A DNA stretch of 64,000 bases from Heterostelium album PN500 (Eukaryota; Evosea; Eumycetozoa; Acytosteliales; Acytosteliaceae), in assembly GCF_000004825.1 (NCBI RefSeq), contig NW_008805064.1:1798001-1862000 (forward strand). The letters are read 5' to 3'. The notes under the pieces are model-generated. The model was not told the origin of the DNA and made no database searches. It was given only the letters and a program-made list of their open reading frames with translations. The number at the start of each line of letters is the position of its first letter. Positions within the stretch are counted from its first letter, which is position 1. Positions 10,192 through 22,269 of the stretch are shown here, in pieces. The translations under genes were made by a program, and so were the position numbers.

Positions 10192-11945
10192 TATGTGTCT
10201 CTGTATAATTCGTTGACTATAGAATATAGAACATTATTATTAAGATATTAATTATTAATAGAATGTTCAACAATGATTCCCTGACACTCGTTCTTTCATT
10301 CTATGATTCATAGTGCTGACATCTTTGTTACATATGCACTACAAGCTTGATGTTATTATATTATAACCAATTACCAACCTTTTTTTCGTCTGATTCGGTT
10401 TTTAATGTTATTCTATTAAGTTCAAAATTATTGGGTTGCTGCTGTGTTGATGCTATCTCTTTGCTATCTTTGGTTGAATATATCAGGTTGTAACTGGGAT
10501 TTAGTTTGAGAAAGAGAGAGGGTTGTCGATGAATGATTTGATCGAATCAATATTGATTTGCTGCAAATGTTCAACTTTGATTTGTGTAGTTTGATGAAAA
10601 GAAAAATCGAACACGTCTGATGTTTTGTTGTTGCTTAAGCTTATACTAAAAAAAGGGGGGCCGGACTAGCCTAGCTTAACATAAAGGGAAAGAAAAAGAA
10701 AAGAAAAGTTGAATAAATGTGAATTGTAAAATGTTAAATTTTTTGAAAATGAATCAAAAGAATGTTACAGAATCAAAAATTGATTGCGTAATTTATGACA
10801 AAACAACATTTTTGGTTTTCAAAAAATTAAATAAATTTATTTAAACAGATAGTTTGTTTGTTTTGACAGGGTAGGGTTATATATTTAGAAGATCATTAAT
10901 TCTTTTTTGGGCTTGATCATGATGTGGTTTCTAATGGTTAGAGACGATTATTGATTGTTAAATCAACATTAGTCAATTGATAAACGATGTGGTGATTTTC
11001 TGAATCATCTGCAAATGATTATTTTCAAATTTTTAGACCTATCCAATCAGCTTACACCAGTTGAGAAAGAGAATATGATGAGTGAGGTGATCGACCTAAA
11101 ACAAAAAAACCAAAGATACAATTATTGGGTTAGCACCCTGTTTAGAATTCCCCAATGTTTATTTAAATTAAAAATAAATATGCAAAAAAAAAACTTTGAT
11201 CAAAAAACTAAATAAAATAACAAGTTCAAATATTTTTGTGCAGAATGAGGTGTTCAAGAATGATCTCCTATGCCCCAGCACCATTACCTATGTTATCCCC
11301 ATTAACATTTTTTTTTTTTTTCAAATCAAAAAAATCAACATTCGCCATTTCTGCAAAAATAAATTAAAATAAAACGCTCTCAAAACTGAAATTAAAACAC
11401 ACACTCTTCAGAACTAGAACCCAACAAACATTCCAGAGGATTATCATGATTATTTTTTTAATTAAATATAATATAGGCTTAATACCGATTTTTGATGCAA
11501 TTTGTTTATAGTTTTTGGTGACATGTCTGATGTTGTTACAAATCAACCTCTCAACCCTCATTACAAATCAGATATAAATACTCTTTCAGTATCTCGTGTC
11601 ATTTAATTTCATTTAATCAACTAGACAACTCAATAAATACATATATATAAAAACAAATAGATTCTGTGTGTTTGTGTGAATAAAAAATTCTCGTTCGTCT
11701 CTCACAGCTTTCTTTCATTTCTGTTATTTTTAAATAGTTAGGTGTGTTGTTTATACATTTTCATTCATCTATTTTATTTTAGCAGTAGATAGATAGATCT
11801 ATATTTATTTATAATTACTCATTTATATAAATATAAATATTATTGTTATACTACATTACAATTAAATCAATTCTTTCACGTTTTCTAAACTCAAAAAGAC
11901 TATTTAATATTATTTAAAGTTTTAAACCTTTTTTGTGAAAAAAAT
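10192..11945. other. Intergenic 1.75 kb
   Basis: Between the divergent microprotein and nucleoside-transporter genes. A minus-strand frame of about 55 codons at roughly 10390-10555 is open but has no ATG. A short GC-rich patch with six Gs followed by CCGG sits at about 10658-10668. A plus-strand frame at 11015-11215 has low complexity at its end and no recognisable domain. The pyrimidine-rich, TATA-like region at 11580-11940 is probably the transporter promoter. Confidence 0.5.
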
Positions 11946-13561
11946 ATGGCATTCAAAGATACAACTTTAGATACCTACGACGCTGATGGTAATATTAAAA
12001 ATAGTAAAGAAAATGACGATGAATATAAGCCTATCATACATGAAAAACTTGTAGGTTTCAATCAGTCAATCAATCAATTTTTTTAAAACAAAATATAATA
12101 ACCTTTTTTTCTTTCCAAATATTATTATTCCAAAATTTATTTTTCTATTTAATTTGAATGATTATATATGTAGGATATAAAAGTTGCAATTATTATGGTT
12201 ATTTTAGGTACAGGTTACCTGTTCCCATTTGAGAGTTACTTATTGTCAATGGATTATTTCACAATTCTCTATCCACAGTTCAATATCTATTCATCTTTCC
12301 CATTCATTTATATGGGTGCCATCTGTATTACTTTTCTCTTCTTTCTAAAGTTTCCAAACTTCAGTTCACATAAACGACGTATGCTGTTTGGTTTCTCTTT
12401 CTATGCGTTGATTATGGTGCTCGTTCCCATTGTAAATCTCACCAGTATCGCCGGAACCACCACTGCCTATATCATTACACTGCTACTCATCACCGCCACC
12501 GGTGTAGTCGATGGTTTTGTCCAAGGTACCATCTATGCCATTGCAGGAATCATGGGTCCAAGATATACTTTATTCACTCAAACAGGGTAACTATATTAAA
12601 ATTATTATTTAAAATTAATTTATTCTTCTTCTAATCTAACAAATGAAAAATAAATCTAAAATGTAAAGTGTTGGTTTGGCAGGTATTATTGTGGTTGTCA
12701 CTAGAACTATTTCAAAGGTTTCCGTTCCAGGTAGTGGTAAACATGGTGTATTGATGTTCTTTTTGATTTCAGCAACCATTATCTTGTTCTGTTTGCTCTC
12801 ATTTGTCTATCTTTTGAGACTACCAATTGCCAAAGTATTGATTCAATCTTCATCCGATAGAGAAGAGGAGAAGCCAAAGATTGCATTGAAACCAATCGTC
12901 AAGGCAACCTACCAACTAGGTATGATGAATTTCTGGATCTTTTTCATTTCCATGTTTATTTTCCCAGGTGTTGTACTAAGAATTTCAACTACTGAAATGG
13001 ATGGTGGATGGTTTGCAATTACTCTTCAAGTAAGTTTATATTGATATAAACACAAGCTTTTACTTTTTGAATTATTAATGTTTTATTCTATTTTATTTTT
13101 CAGGCAACATATAATTTGTTTGATTTCATTGGTAAAACAATTCCTGTATTTATTCATCCAGACGGAAAGAATGTTCCATCGTATTTGTTCCTCTGGATTT
13201 TGACCATTGGTAGAACTGTGTTTGTTGCATTGTTCTTCCTCTGTGTCTACACCCAAGTGTTCAACCACATTGCATGGCCAATTGTTTTCTTAATTATCTT
13301 TTCATTCACCAATGGTTATCTTTGTTGTAAGTTTTAAAGTCTTTAATTATAGCAATATAATAATTTTCTTTATTTAATATTAATTAAACATTTTTTTTTT
13401 TTTTTATAGCTGTTGTTGTGTCAGAAGGACCAAGAAAGGTAAAGAGAGATCAAAAAGAGTTGGCTGGTATTTTCATGACTACAACTTTAATTCTTGGATT
13501 GACTCTTGGTTCTGTTGTAAACTTTATCTACTCTACACTCAAGCCACAATCTTATCATTAA
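11946..13561 (+). CDS. Equilibrative nucleoside transporter (ENT/SLC29)
   Basis: Five exons (11946-12050, 12174-12586, 12669-13029, 13104-13326, 13410-13561) give 417 residues, a normal ENT length. The protein has about ten or eleven hydrophobic segments with a hydrophilic N-terminus and a charged central loop (SSSDREEEKPK) between the sixth and seventh segments, the usual ENT topology. Recognisable blocks are LGTGYLFPFESYLLSMDYF in the first membrane helix, the DGFVQGTIYAIAGIMGP region, and NLFDFIGKTIPVF in the C-terminal half with the conserved Asn/Asp/Gly pattern. It should carry nucleosides across the plasma membrane or an endomembrane. Introns are 74-123 bases, and the last one ends in a long T tract before ATAG. 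It converges with the next gene, with 69 bases between their stop codons as modelled. Confidence 0.9.
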
Positions 13562-13630
13562 AATTAAATATATAATAATAATAATAATAGTATAGTAATA
13601 ATAATAGTATGATAATAATAATAGTAATAT

Positions 13631-14680
13631 TTATAAACCAGTATTTAAAACCCAATTATTCACCATCTGTTTGTTATTTAAAATGAATCAGATGTTAGAA
13701 ATCACATATTTATATCTTAAAAATCAATATAATTAATTTCAAAAAAATTATAATATATTAATAATAAATAGTATTGCCGATTAATTTACTATTTAAAATA
13801 TTAACAATGAATATATATATCATTATTATATATAATATTATTTAATTAAATTGATACATACTTTAAATAAATGATCAGAAGAGTTACATATTTCTTCAAG
13901 ACAATCATTTTGATTTTGAACGGTGTATATCATCTCGTCCAAAGTTGAAATGATAACATCTGATATTTCAATAGATTTCGAAACTGATTTGTTGTATTTG
14001 TTTTGACCTTGTTTCTCTATTACCACATAGAAATCCTCCATTTCTTTTCTCATAGAGATATACTCTTGATTCGTTTGTTTTTTCAGGTTTTCAATTTGAA
14101 TAATATGAGGTGGTGCTGTCTTGTATCCGATAGAAGGTGATTTAAAAGTTGTTGGTGGTTGTTTATGAATATTACTTGGATTTTGTTGATTAAATTGTTG
14201 TTTATTAATACCATTATTAATTGTATTTTGTTGAGTTGTTGAATAATCATTTATTGAGGCATCTTCAAAGTTGGAATCTTTATAGTTTAATAAAAAACTA
14301 TTTTCATCAAAAATATTACTTTTTCTATTTGTATTTATATCTTTTGTTATTGTTTTTGATTTCTTTCCTGTACTAAATAATCCTTTTTTATTTTGAATAG
14401 TTTTACCTTTTAAAAGTAAGTAAAGGTAAAAGATTAGTCTCTATCTATTCTTTACATATATATTAACAAATTAATAAAAATTAAAATAATAATACATACT
14501 ATCATTTGAATTTGAAATAGTATTTGATTTAAATTTCTTTTTATCTATTCTATTAGATATGGTATTGGTCATTAAACTTGTACTAATACTACTATTATTC
14601 ATATTGTTTCTAACATTTTCAATATTTTTATCATTTTCTAAATTATTCTTTCTTTCTTTAAATAATTTGATTTTATCCAT
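13631..14680 (-). CDS. Unknown Asn-rich protein with C-terminal helical region
   Basis: Not recognised. Exon 1 is 14500-14680 and exon 2 is 13862-14406. A third small exon at 13631-13666 is inferred because exon 2 ends at a strong GTATGT donor and an in-frame acceptor (AACAAACAG) leads to MVNNWVLNTGL and a stop. Without that splice the frame ends at 13838. With it the product is 253 residues. The first half is low-complexity (Asn, Lys, Ser, Gln). The second half is helical with heptad-like spacing: MRKEMEDFYVVIEKQGQNKY, then SIEISDVIISTLDEM, then LEEICNSSDHLFK. This suggests a coiled coil, perhaps in a small complex such as those on lysosomes, but no family match can be claimed. The start is ATG 14680, because the longer frame has no earlier ATG. 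Confidence 0.6.
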
Positions 14681-14830
14681 ATTTATAATGGTGTTGCTGT
14701 TATTGTTATTGTTATTGCTCAATGATTGGTAACAGATATAATGATGATGATGATAGATTGATAACTAATATTTGTTTTTAATTTAAATTTTACAAAAAAA
14801 CAATAATTATAATAATAATATATTTTTTTT

Positions 14831-17800
14831 TTAATATAAATAAAGTAATTTAATATCATCTAAATAGATGATACCTTTGTAAGGTTTAACAATATTGAAT
14901 TGTATACCATCGAAATAGATTTGATCGTTGTTTACTTTTAATAGATCTTTCATTGATATTCTAAAGATTGACCATTGATTATTGATTATATTCTTACAAT
15001 CGATTGTTTGTTCATTAAAATTATTGTTGTTGTTGTTGTTGAATAGCGATATGGAAAGATAGTTTGGTGTATCCCAATTGCTTGGTTGTGTACCTCGTAT
15101 CCATACTTCAAAGTGACTGTGCGCAGCTGAGAACAAACAATCTTTCTTATCTTTACATTCGAATCGCAGTCGATTACCCAGATGCTCTGTGTTCAACGAT
15201 AGATAGTTTCTACCGCGATATGCAAAGTTACTACCGACAGCAGCAGCATCGCCGTTAACAACGGTAACACCTACACTCTGGTTACTGATCCTAAGTGGGT
15301 AGGTAACACTCTCATCGTAGACACTCAAGAATTGTTTGTAGCGATGTGTACGACAATCACCGGTTGCCATTGCCACGCCAGGTGAATACGTAACATTGAG
15401 ACGTACCTGTTCACAACCACCATCGATCGGACAAACGGTCATCGATGTCGGTCTACTGCTGTTCTGATGCAAGTTGAAATAAACAATGCCTTGTTTACGA
15501 TCGTAGCTATAATGATATTGATCGAATATCGGCGATGTGTTTGCTACTGGTACCATCGACGATGGTTGATATTCATAGAGAATCTTATCGCCTTTCATCT
15601 TCTCCAGCCGAATCGATTGAATGTTATTGATACCAATGCAGACACCTATGTTCATAGAGTCAGCGGCATCCCAACCGATTGCCTCGAAGATTAAAAGTGG
15701 CGGTGTTGGATGGGTGTCAAAGTGAATGGTATAGTCAGAGTCTTTGAAGACCAACGCCAGGAAATGGTAGTGATAGTAGCTGTTTGGTAGACCCGTCAGT
15801 TTCAACTCGGAATCAAAGAAATCTTTGACGACGACAGCTGAGCCTGTTTTACCGTTGAATTGAGAATGATAGGTATCGGCATTCTTTATGTATAGATAGG
15901 ACAGCAGTGTTGTACAGAGTTGTGCGTTCCACAACGGATAGTCTCTGCATGTATCGTGCTGATAGAACTCTGACTTTGGTAGAATGACAGAGTTGGCAAT
16001 GCCTGTTGAACTACCGTCGCCATCTCTTATGTTCTGACACTTGTCACCATCTTTAACCTGTGCATTCTGTAGGAATCGATGAGTTACGTTCTCATAGTTG
16101 ATATTGCTCATGACGGAAAGCGGTGAGAACTGGTCGTCGTGATATCGATACCACGAGAGTGCACTGATATTCCTCGCTGCAGTGCTGTTGTCTTTTACGA
16201 ACGATCGGAACGTACAATTCCACATCGATATAGGTCCTTGATAGAATTCGAATCCCTTCACCGGCATATTGCCATTGTCACCGTAGGGATTCGTTCTGTT
16301 TCTAATCGATGGATTCCACCACACCGAGAGCGCATGTCCAAGATTACGAGTCTCGCCGACGAATAGACAATTGGTAACCTGTTGGTAGACTTGATCATAT
16401 GGGTATACCTCGTCGGATGCCACCGTAAGTCCAACGGCATTGTCAGCGAAAACACATCTTTTGAAAATCATATTGCCACCGCGTGCCCATGCACCGCGCC
16501 ATCGATTCTTGAAGCAATGTAGTCCTCTCAGCATAGCTATTCTCATGCTATTCGAGGTGGGGTCCAGTTGTGGTCGGTAACGAGCTTTGATAGCGGAGAG
16601 TAGCTGTTGAGGTTCCGACTTGGATGGTTCACTCAACTTCAATCCACCATCCACGTGAAGACCTATCCTATTGCTATGACAAGTATTGTTCTCAAATACC
16701 CAAATACTCAAATAGATTGGTCGTATATTTCGTTCTTTTCCGTCGACACGAGAATCGCCAGTTGGATACTCTGGAAATACATATGAAATTCCCATATTTT
16801 CTGATCCACCTGCAGTATTTCCAATCACTGATTTTCAAAATGCACAACAATATTATTATTAGTTGAGTTGAGTTGAGTTGTTATCAACTCATTTAATTAT
16901 GTTTAATTACTTACCCATATTATATGGATTTGCAAACCAAAATGTTGCTAAACTATTACATTCACTACAACTGGTTGTTTCTCCATTGAAATCATAGGGT
17001 TTCACTCTTAGACACATCTCACAATTTCTGTCGGAAGGCGTTAGCAATCCATGTTTGGTGAGTACTCCAACGTTGCCTTCAAAGCTATTCCACATCTCCA
17101 TACCGTCGTGTAGCATAAAGCAATGACCAATATGGTCGTATGCATAGTTATTCTTAATGGTTAGACTATCGGTGCCACTCAATACTATGCATCTACTGAA
17201 CGATCTGTGAATAACGGAATTCCTAACGTAGGTGGCTGTTCGCTGTCCAACCTTGTAGAAATGAATTGGGAATCTTTTAGATTCACTGTGTTGCTGTCCC
17301 ATATTGTAGAGTTCAACACCATCGATACTAACACTGGTGTATCCTCTGGTGATCATGATATGTCCACCGAATGTATAGTATGGAAAGAACGCACAAACCA
17401 AATCGCTATTGGAAACGCAGCTCTGCGATTCCTGGCTGCCTTCAATCACAATGTTTCTAGTGAATAGCAGAACATCGGCACGCTGGTCCGATCCCAGAGT
17501 AATCTCGCCATAATGCATGTATTTCAGTGGATTCGTCAATTTGATTTGGCTACCAAGACAACTGTCGATCTCCACCATCTCTGTTTGTCCAACGTCATAG
17601 TCTGTACTTCCCAGTAGAAGATGATCACCAGGTTTCCACCAGTTGCAAACACTGTGCAATACATCCAAGAAGTTGTTGCCGGGCATTGCTGTTTTCACTA
17701 GGACCGTTCTAGTCATTGGCGGAATCGCTCCGTGTAGTTCCAACGTTCCACCGGCAGCGACAGCAATCACTTTCTGTCCGTAGCTAATCCCGTTCAGTGT

Positions 17801-18202
17801 TATGTTGGGTGCAATCGATTCCGAGTGACCGGTCAATGTGATTGTCACCTTGTTCTGGTATGGACAAGTATCGCTTCCAATGACCAGAGCACCGCCATCC
17901 GACAACGTTATATAGCCAGTGGTCAGAGTGATTCCCGGAACGTCTTCGAAAACCAACAGACCACCCTTATCTATTTCAATGCCAAAGAGTGGAGGTGGTG
18001 ATACATCCAATAAAACCCTTTCGCTAATTGTAATTCTATAATGTGCTTGTGGCAGCTGTCCACCCCATATCGCTGGATCCGACCATCTATAGAAATGAGT
18101 ATCTTTATCCGGACATATTTTCGATTGGCCAACTATAAATTCTATGTAATAAAATTGTAAAATTATCAAAAATAGGAAAATGATTCGAAATTTGATGTTC
18201 AT
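14831..18202 (-). CDS. Secreted G8-domain / parallel beta-helix protein (CEMIP/TMEM2-like)
   Basis: Two exons (16915-18202 and 14831-16827; the intron has GTAAGT/CAG borders) encode 1,094 residues. An N-terminal signal peptide (MNIKFRIIFLFLIILQFYY) is followed by a G8 domain with WSDPAIWGGQLP, ERVLLDVSPPPLFGIEIDKG and a GG-LVIGSD strand. Next come many short repeats typical of a right-handed parallel beta-helix (MITRGYTSVSIDGVELYN, TYVRNSVIHRSFSRCIVL, NNYAYDHIGHCFMLHDGMEM, NCTFRSF). The C-terminal 120 residues resemble a carbohydrate-binding or expansin-like beta-sandwich (FEVWIRGTQ, IYFDGIQFNI). In animals this architecture occurs in hyaluronan-degrading CEMIP/TMEM2 and in fibrocystin. Amoebae lack classical hyaluronan, so the substrate is unknown. 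Start ATG 18202 opens the signal peptide; the longer frame begins at a non-ATG codon. Confidence 0.85.
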
Positions 18203-18544
18203 AATAATGATTTGATTTTTTGTTTTTATTTTTTGCACCTGCAAAAATCACAATCAAAATTAATGTCTGTCAAATGAACTTTCCAAAGTATGAAATAAAT
18301 AAAAAAATGATAAAATGAAAAAATTATCTCAATATTTTACCCTGCCCCCTATACTATAGTTTACATTAATTTTTAATTGATTTTAACAATGATTTGATTC
18401 ACAACAAAAGAATAACAAAATTATTTGATTAAAAATAATTTTCACACACAATTTGATCAAAAATGAATACTTCTACATAATAAAATTAAAACAAAACTAT
18501 ATTTTAAAACTATTATTTTTTTTATTTGTAATAGTTCATCATAG

Positions 18545-19052
18545 TCACTCTCAAAAATTCATTAGATTTGACTCAAATCTTGCAATGTTCTAAGTAGAAT
18601 TCTTTTAAAATTGAAATCATTATCTAATAGAGTTGGTCAGATTATAACCTGGTTTTTAAATAGTAAAAAATAAAATAAGTATTTCAATTCTTATTTTGAT
18701 AAAACAATTGTTTATGGTCTTACATATTAATTTTTTTCATAGACTTTCCAAAAACATATAGAATTGCCATCTGTAAGAAAACAATAGACAGTTTCTCTGT
18801 ATGAATGCTCTAAAATTGCCTCGGCATATACTTGTTCTTTAGAAGAGGCAGACGGGAAGTAAAGTTCATTAATCTTCGTGTCACCAACAACCTCTGTATA
18901 ATCTTGAGTTATAAAACTATATAAATTCTATAGTTACAGCTGAATATAAGTCGTAAATGGTACAAAGAATGATTTTCCTTTTATTTTACTAGACAAGGAA
19001 TAAATCTTATAAATAAATTATTGAAAATTAATCTAAGAATTTTTGAGAGTGA
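18545..19052. repeat. Candidate TIR-bounded element, about 508 bp
   Basis: The left end reads TCACTCTCAAAAATTC then ATTAGATT (18545-18568). The right end carries the reverse complement, TCACTCTCAAAAATTC then TTAGATT, at 19031-19052. The pair matches over about 23 bases with one indel. The spacing of about 0.5 kb fits a non-autonomous DNA transposon, but no clear target-site duplication is visible. The block contains the minus-strand coding-like fragment at 18727-19017, so gene-fragment capture is possible. Confidence 0.4.
18727..19017 (-). pseudogene. Decayed gene fragment, family unknown
   Basis: On the minus strand a frame ending at 18727-18729 reads with clear coding character for more than 60 codons, including ELYFPSASSKEQVYAEAILE and TVYCFLTDGNSICFWKVYEK. 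The same frame continues upstream (SLSSKIKGKSFFVPFTTYIQ) but is interrupted twice between the two parts. Alternatively, the downstream part is a last exon beginning after the acceptor CTATAG near 18917. There is no start codon or promoter that makes a whole gene. No family was recognised. It lies inside the inverted-repeat pair at 18545-19052. Confidence 0.45.
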
Positions 19053-19261
19053 ATTTAATGGACTTTTACAAATAACAAAACAATAGTCATATTTTTTTTA
19101 GAATAGATAAATAAAAACTAGTTTGAGAGAATCAATAAATGAAGAAGAGAAATTGAAGGTGGTGATCTTTAGGCTGAATTTATTAAACTTTTTCGGGATT
19201 CATTTTATAACGTTTAAAACATGTAATTTGAAATCTATCAATTTTATTTTAAAAAAAATAA

Positions 19262-19408
19262 TTGTTTTTGTTTTGTGTAACAAACACATGTTTTTACTGT
19301 GAATGGACTTGCCAAGATTGGAAGATTGGATGTTCTAATGTGCATCTGGGAGCTGTTAGATATGCTGAGACCACACACAAATCTGAATGCTCAAGAGATG
19401 TGTTCTAG
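19262..19408 (+). pseudogene. Cys/His-rich (zinc-finger-like) orphan exon or remnant
   Basis: An open frame of about 48 codons ends in TAG at 19406-19408. It contains CFYCEWTCQDWKIGC, then NVHLGAVRYAETTHKSEC. The Cys/His spacing recalls TRAF-type or related zinc fingers, which are abundant in dictyostelids. No start codon precedes it and no convincing splice acceptor is seen, so it is probably a remnant of a larger gene. The dense Cys/His pattern is unlikely by chance in sequence this AT-rich. Confidence 0.35.
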
Positions 19409-19597
19409 ATTATAGAAATGATTCCATGGAGATTTGCGATTCTGATGATGATGATATCTAAGTTGTCTCTTCTCTCCTAGAATAAAGCAAAGAAACCTAA
19501 TGCTTCATAATCACATAGAGATATTAAGAATATCTTTGTTTGTTATTTTAAAAAGAGAATAAATAATACATGTTATTTTATTATTTATCGATTTATA

Positions 19598-22156
19598 TTA
19601 TTTTTGTTTGCTCATTCCTACAACTGAGATTGATGATTTATCATCGTTGACCATGAGTAGACCCATTTCTTGATACTCGCTAAGACATCGGTTGAATTGA
19701 TTCTGAGTGAAACCAGCTGTCAATACCATCTTTAGCATGTCAGGCAATTGTATTTTACTCGATGAATGTTTCTTGCAGGTGTCACGAATCAATGCGTAGA
19801 TAGAGGTGATCGGATCGACTCTCTTCTTCTTCTGGTCGGTACGGATCGATGCCTTCGATACCCACATCAGTCGCATTGCCTCTTCGACATCGGATTGCGC
19901 GACAGTCTCACTAAATCTACATCTGGCACGCGCCTGTGCCAATCTGAGTATTCCCAGTAGGGTTCTTGCCGTAGTATAGGTAAGTGGAACTTTCTGGTCG
20001 GCTTCTTGCTTTCGCATGGTGACATACGACTCCACAATGAATTCCGTCAACTGAGGTGGTACATACGGTTCGTATTTCCTGGCACGACTGACAAAACAAC
20101 GAATAAACTCTGGCTCGTATACTTCGGTTTTCAATTCTGGCGGCTTACTGTTTTGATGCACAAAGGTTACGTGCTCCGAGAGCAGACGATCCAACTCCAA
20201 GTCGGGACGATCGACAATCAAAAACAACAAATCAAATCTCGAGAGCAGCGATGGTGGCAAATTGAAATTTTCATCCGGTTTCTTATTGAAATTGTATCTT
20301 CCAAATGCTGGATTCGCTGCTGCCAGTACGGAGGTACGTGCATTCAAAGTAGTGGTGATACCGGCTTTAGCAATGGAGATCGTTTGCTGTTCCATCACTT
20401 CGTGAATGGCAGTACGATCGGCATCTTCCATCTTGTCAAACTCGTCAATACAACAGATACCCATGTCGGCCAAAACAAGTGATCCTCCCTCCAGCACGTA
20501 GTCACCAGTGACGGAATCTTTGATTACTGCAGCGGTAAGACCGACACCCGAAGAACCTTTGCCAGAGGTATAGATTCCTCTCGGTGCGATCTTGGCAATG
20601 TGTTTCAGCAGCTGACTTTTGGCGACACCAGGATCACCCATCAAACAAATATTGATATCGCCACGAATGCTCATGCCATCGGGCATCTTCTTGACGGCTG
20701 CACCAACCATCTGCAGCAACAGCGCTTTCTTCACATCGAGATGTCCATAGATTTCCGGTGCGATAGACATCGCCAGTCGCTCGTAGATATCGCTATCCTC
20801 AATCTCCTTGATTGCTTCCTCCATTTCCGGTGTCATTTGATACTGTTCATATGTCTTTTTGTGCTGTACAATACGCATTGCCTCCACATAGGTATCGGCG
20901 AGCAAACCGGCACGTATTGCTTTGTGTCCGGTGTACGGGGTTGGCAAGAACACGCCAAACAAAGTGACCAAGTCACCGGGCGACGTCTGACGCGTCAAGT
21001 CACCACGCACAAACACCTTGATAGTTCGTGGAGTATGTCCAATCGGAACGTTCTCTGACTTTTCCTGTACTTTAATCTCTTGGAATTTGATATACTTGGA
21101 ACCACGACTTTGAAGTGTGAGACTGCCAATCTTGTTGGTGTCGCGACTGTTGTTGTAGCATTCCGCCGAGTTACATTTGATAATCGGCATGAATTCACGT
21201 GAGGTCACCTCCTGGAACCACTCGGCATTGCAAGTGTCACAGGTGTAGGCGGCCACTGTCACCATTGGCTTGACGTCGGTGACACGCGTCACAATTCCCT
21301 CGAGTGTAATCAAACAACCGATATGTTCACTTCTAATCTCACGAATCTTTGTTGGTTTGAACTGCTGCGCGACACGCGGTACTATCAACAACTCGAATCG
21401 CCTCAGCAAATCCGGTGGTAACACATTGAGATGTTCATTCTTTTTGGCCGATCGTTTCTTGGCGTTGGCGCCACCTGTTGTCGCGCCACCACCGTCCTTT
21501 CCGAGTGACCGGTTCGGTCGTGGCGGTTGATCGCCCACGGCAGCATCGATATTGGCCATCATGTTTTTAGCACGATGCGCCATGATCAAGTCAATCACCG
21601 AGTCACTGGACTCACCGATCGTCGACTGTATCGAATCGGTGGTAAAGTCTGGCTCTGGCATCAACTCCTCGAGTGCACTGGTAAACAATCGAATATAGCT
21701 CATCGTATTCGTCTCTATTCTCCTAACGAAATCACGGTCATTCGTAAATCTAAATACATCTTCCAATTCTATTTCAAACAATTTTCTTTTCCTATCGAAT
21801 ACTTCTTTCTATAATAATATTTTTTTCAAATTTCCAATATTATTAATATGTAATGTCGAGAAATTTCACACACATACTATATTGATATTTTATACAAAAC
21901 ATACCATCATTATCATATATTTATCATAGATAGAACCATCTTTTGAAGGTGAAGATTTGAATTCTTGTAGGAATTTCAAACATTTCTGATAATCTTGATC
22001 GTATATCTTTCGAAGATAGAATTTATCTTGTCGTTGGTTGGCATCAGTTGTTGCACCATTCTGTTGTGTTGTTGTAGTTGTCGATGATGCTGCTTTACCT
22101 CTACCTCTATATGATCCACCTCCACCTCCTCTGCTTGAACTATTACTTTTATTCAT
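19598..22156 (-). CDS. mcm7: MCM7 replicative helicase subunit
   Basis: Exon 1 (21905-22156) and exon 2 (19598-21808) give 820 residues. MCM7 is one of six subunits of the MCM2-7 ring, the core of the CMG replication helicase. Visible features are the MCM7-like N-terminal helix (YQKCLKFLQEF), an OB-fold region with a CxxC...CxxxxC zinc motif (Cys near 274, 277, 296 and 301), Walker A GDPGVAKS near 475-482, Walker B CCIDEFDK near 536-543, the arginine finger SRFD and the C-terminal winged helix. The GIVTRVTDVKPMV and LQSRGSKYIKFQE stretches are closest to MCM7 among the paralogues. Oddities are a Gly/Arg-rich leader (SSRGGGGGSYRGRGK) and a basic insert (GGANAKKRSAKK) before the OB fold. The intron is 96 bases with GTATGT/TATAG borders. 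An E2F-type site lies upstream. Confidence 0.96.
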
Positions 22157-22269
22157 TATAAATTACATAAACAACTAATCAAAAAAAAAAAGAAATCTAA
22201 AAAAAAAAAGATAAATGAATAAAAATAACTATCTATTCAAATTAATTTAAAAAAAATTGGTAAAGGTCA

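Larger units (their letters stand above)
18203..19597. other. Intergenic 1.4 kb with decayed coding fragments
   Basis: Between the G8 gene (promoter side) and the MCM7 stop codon. Besides AT-rich sequence it holds an inverted-repeat-bounded block (18545-19052) and two fragments with coding-like composition on opposite strands, listed separately. The remaining stretch at 19410-19597 shows nothing recognised. Confidence 0.6.

Noticed and set aside
10390-10555. Open minus-strand frame of about 55 codons ending at a possible GTTGGT donor
   Set aside because: It has no ATG, and its phase does not join the microprotein exon. It is more likely 5' UTR or spacer.
11015-11215. Plus-strand frame of 66 codons upstream of the nucleoside transporter
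   Set aside because: It ends in Lys/Asn-rich sequence, lacks any recognisable domain and has no convincing splice links.
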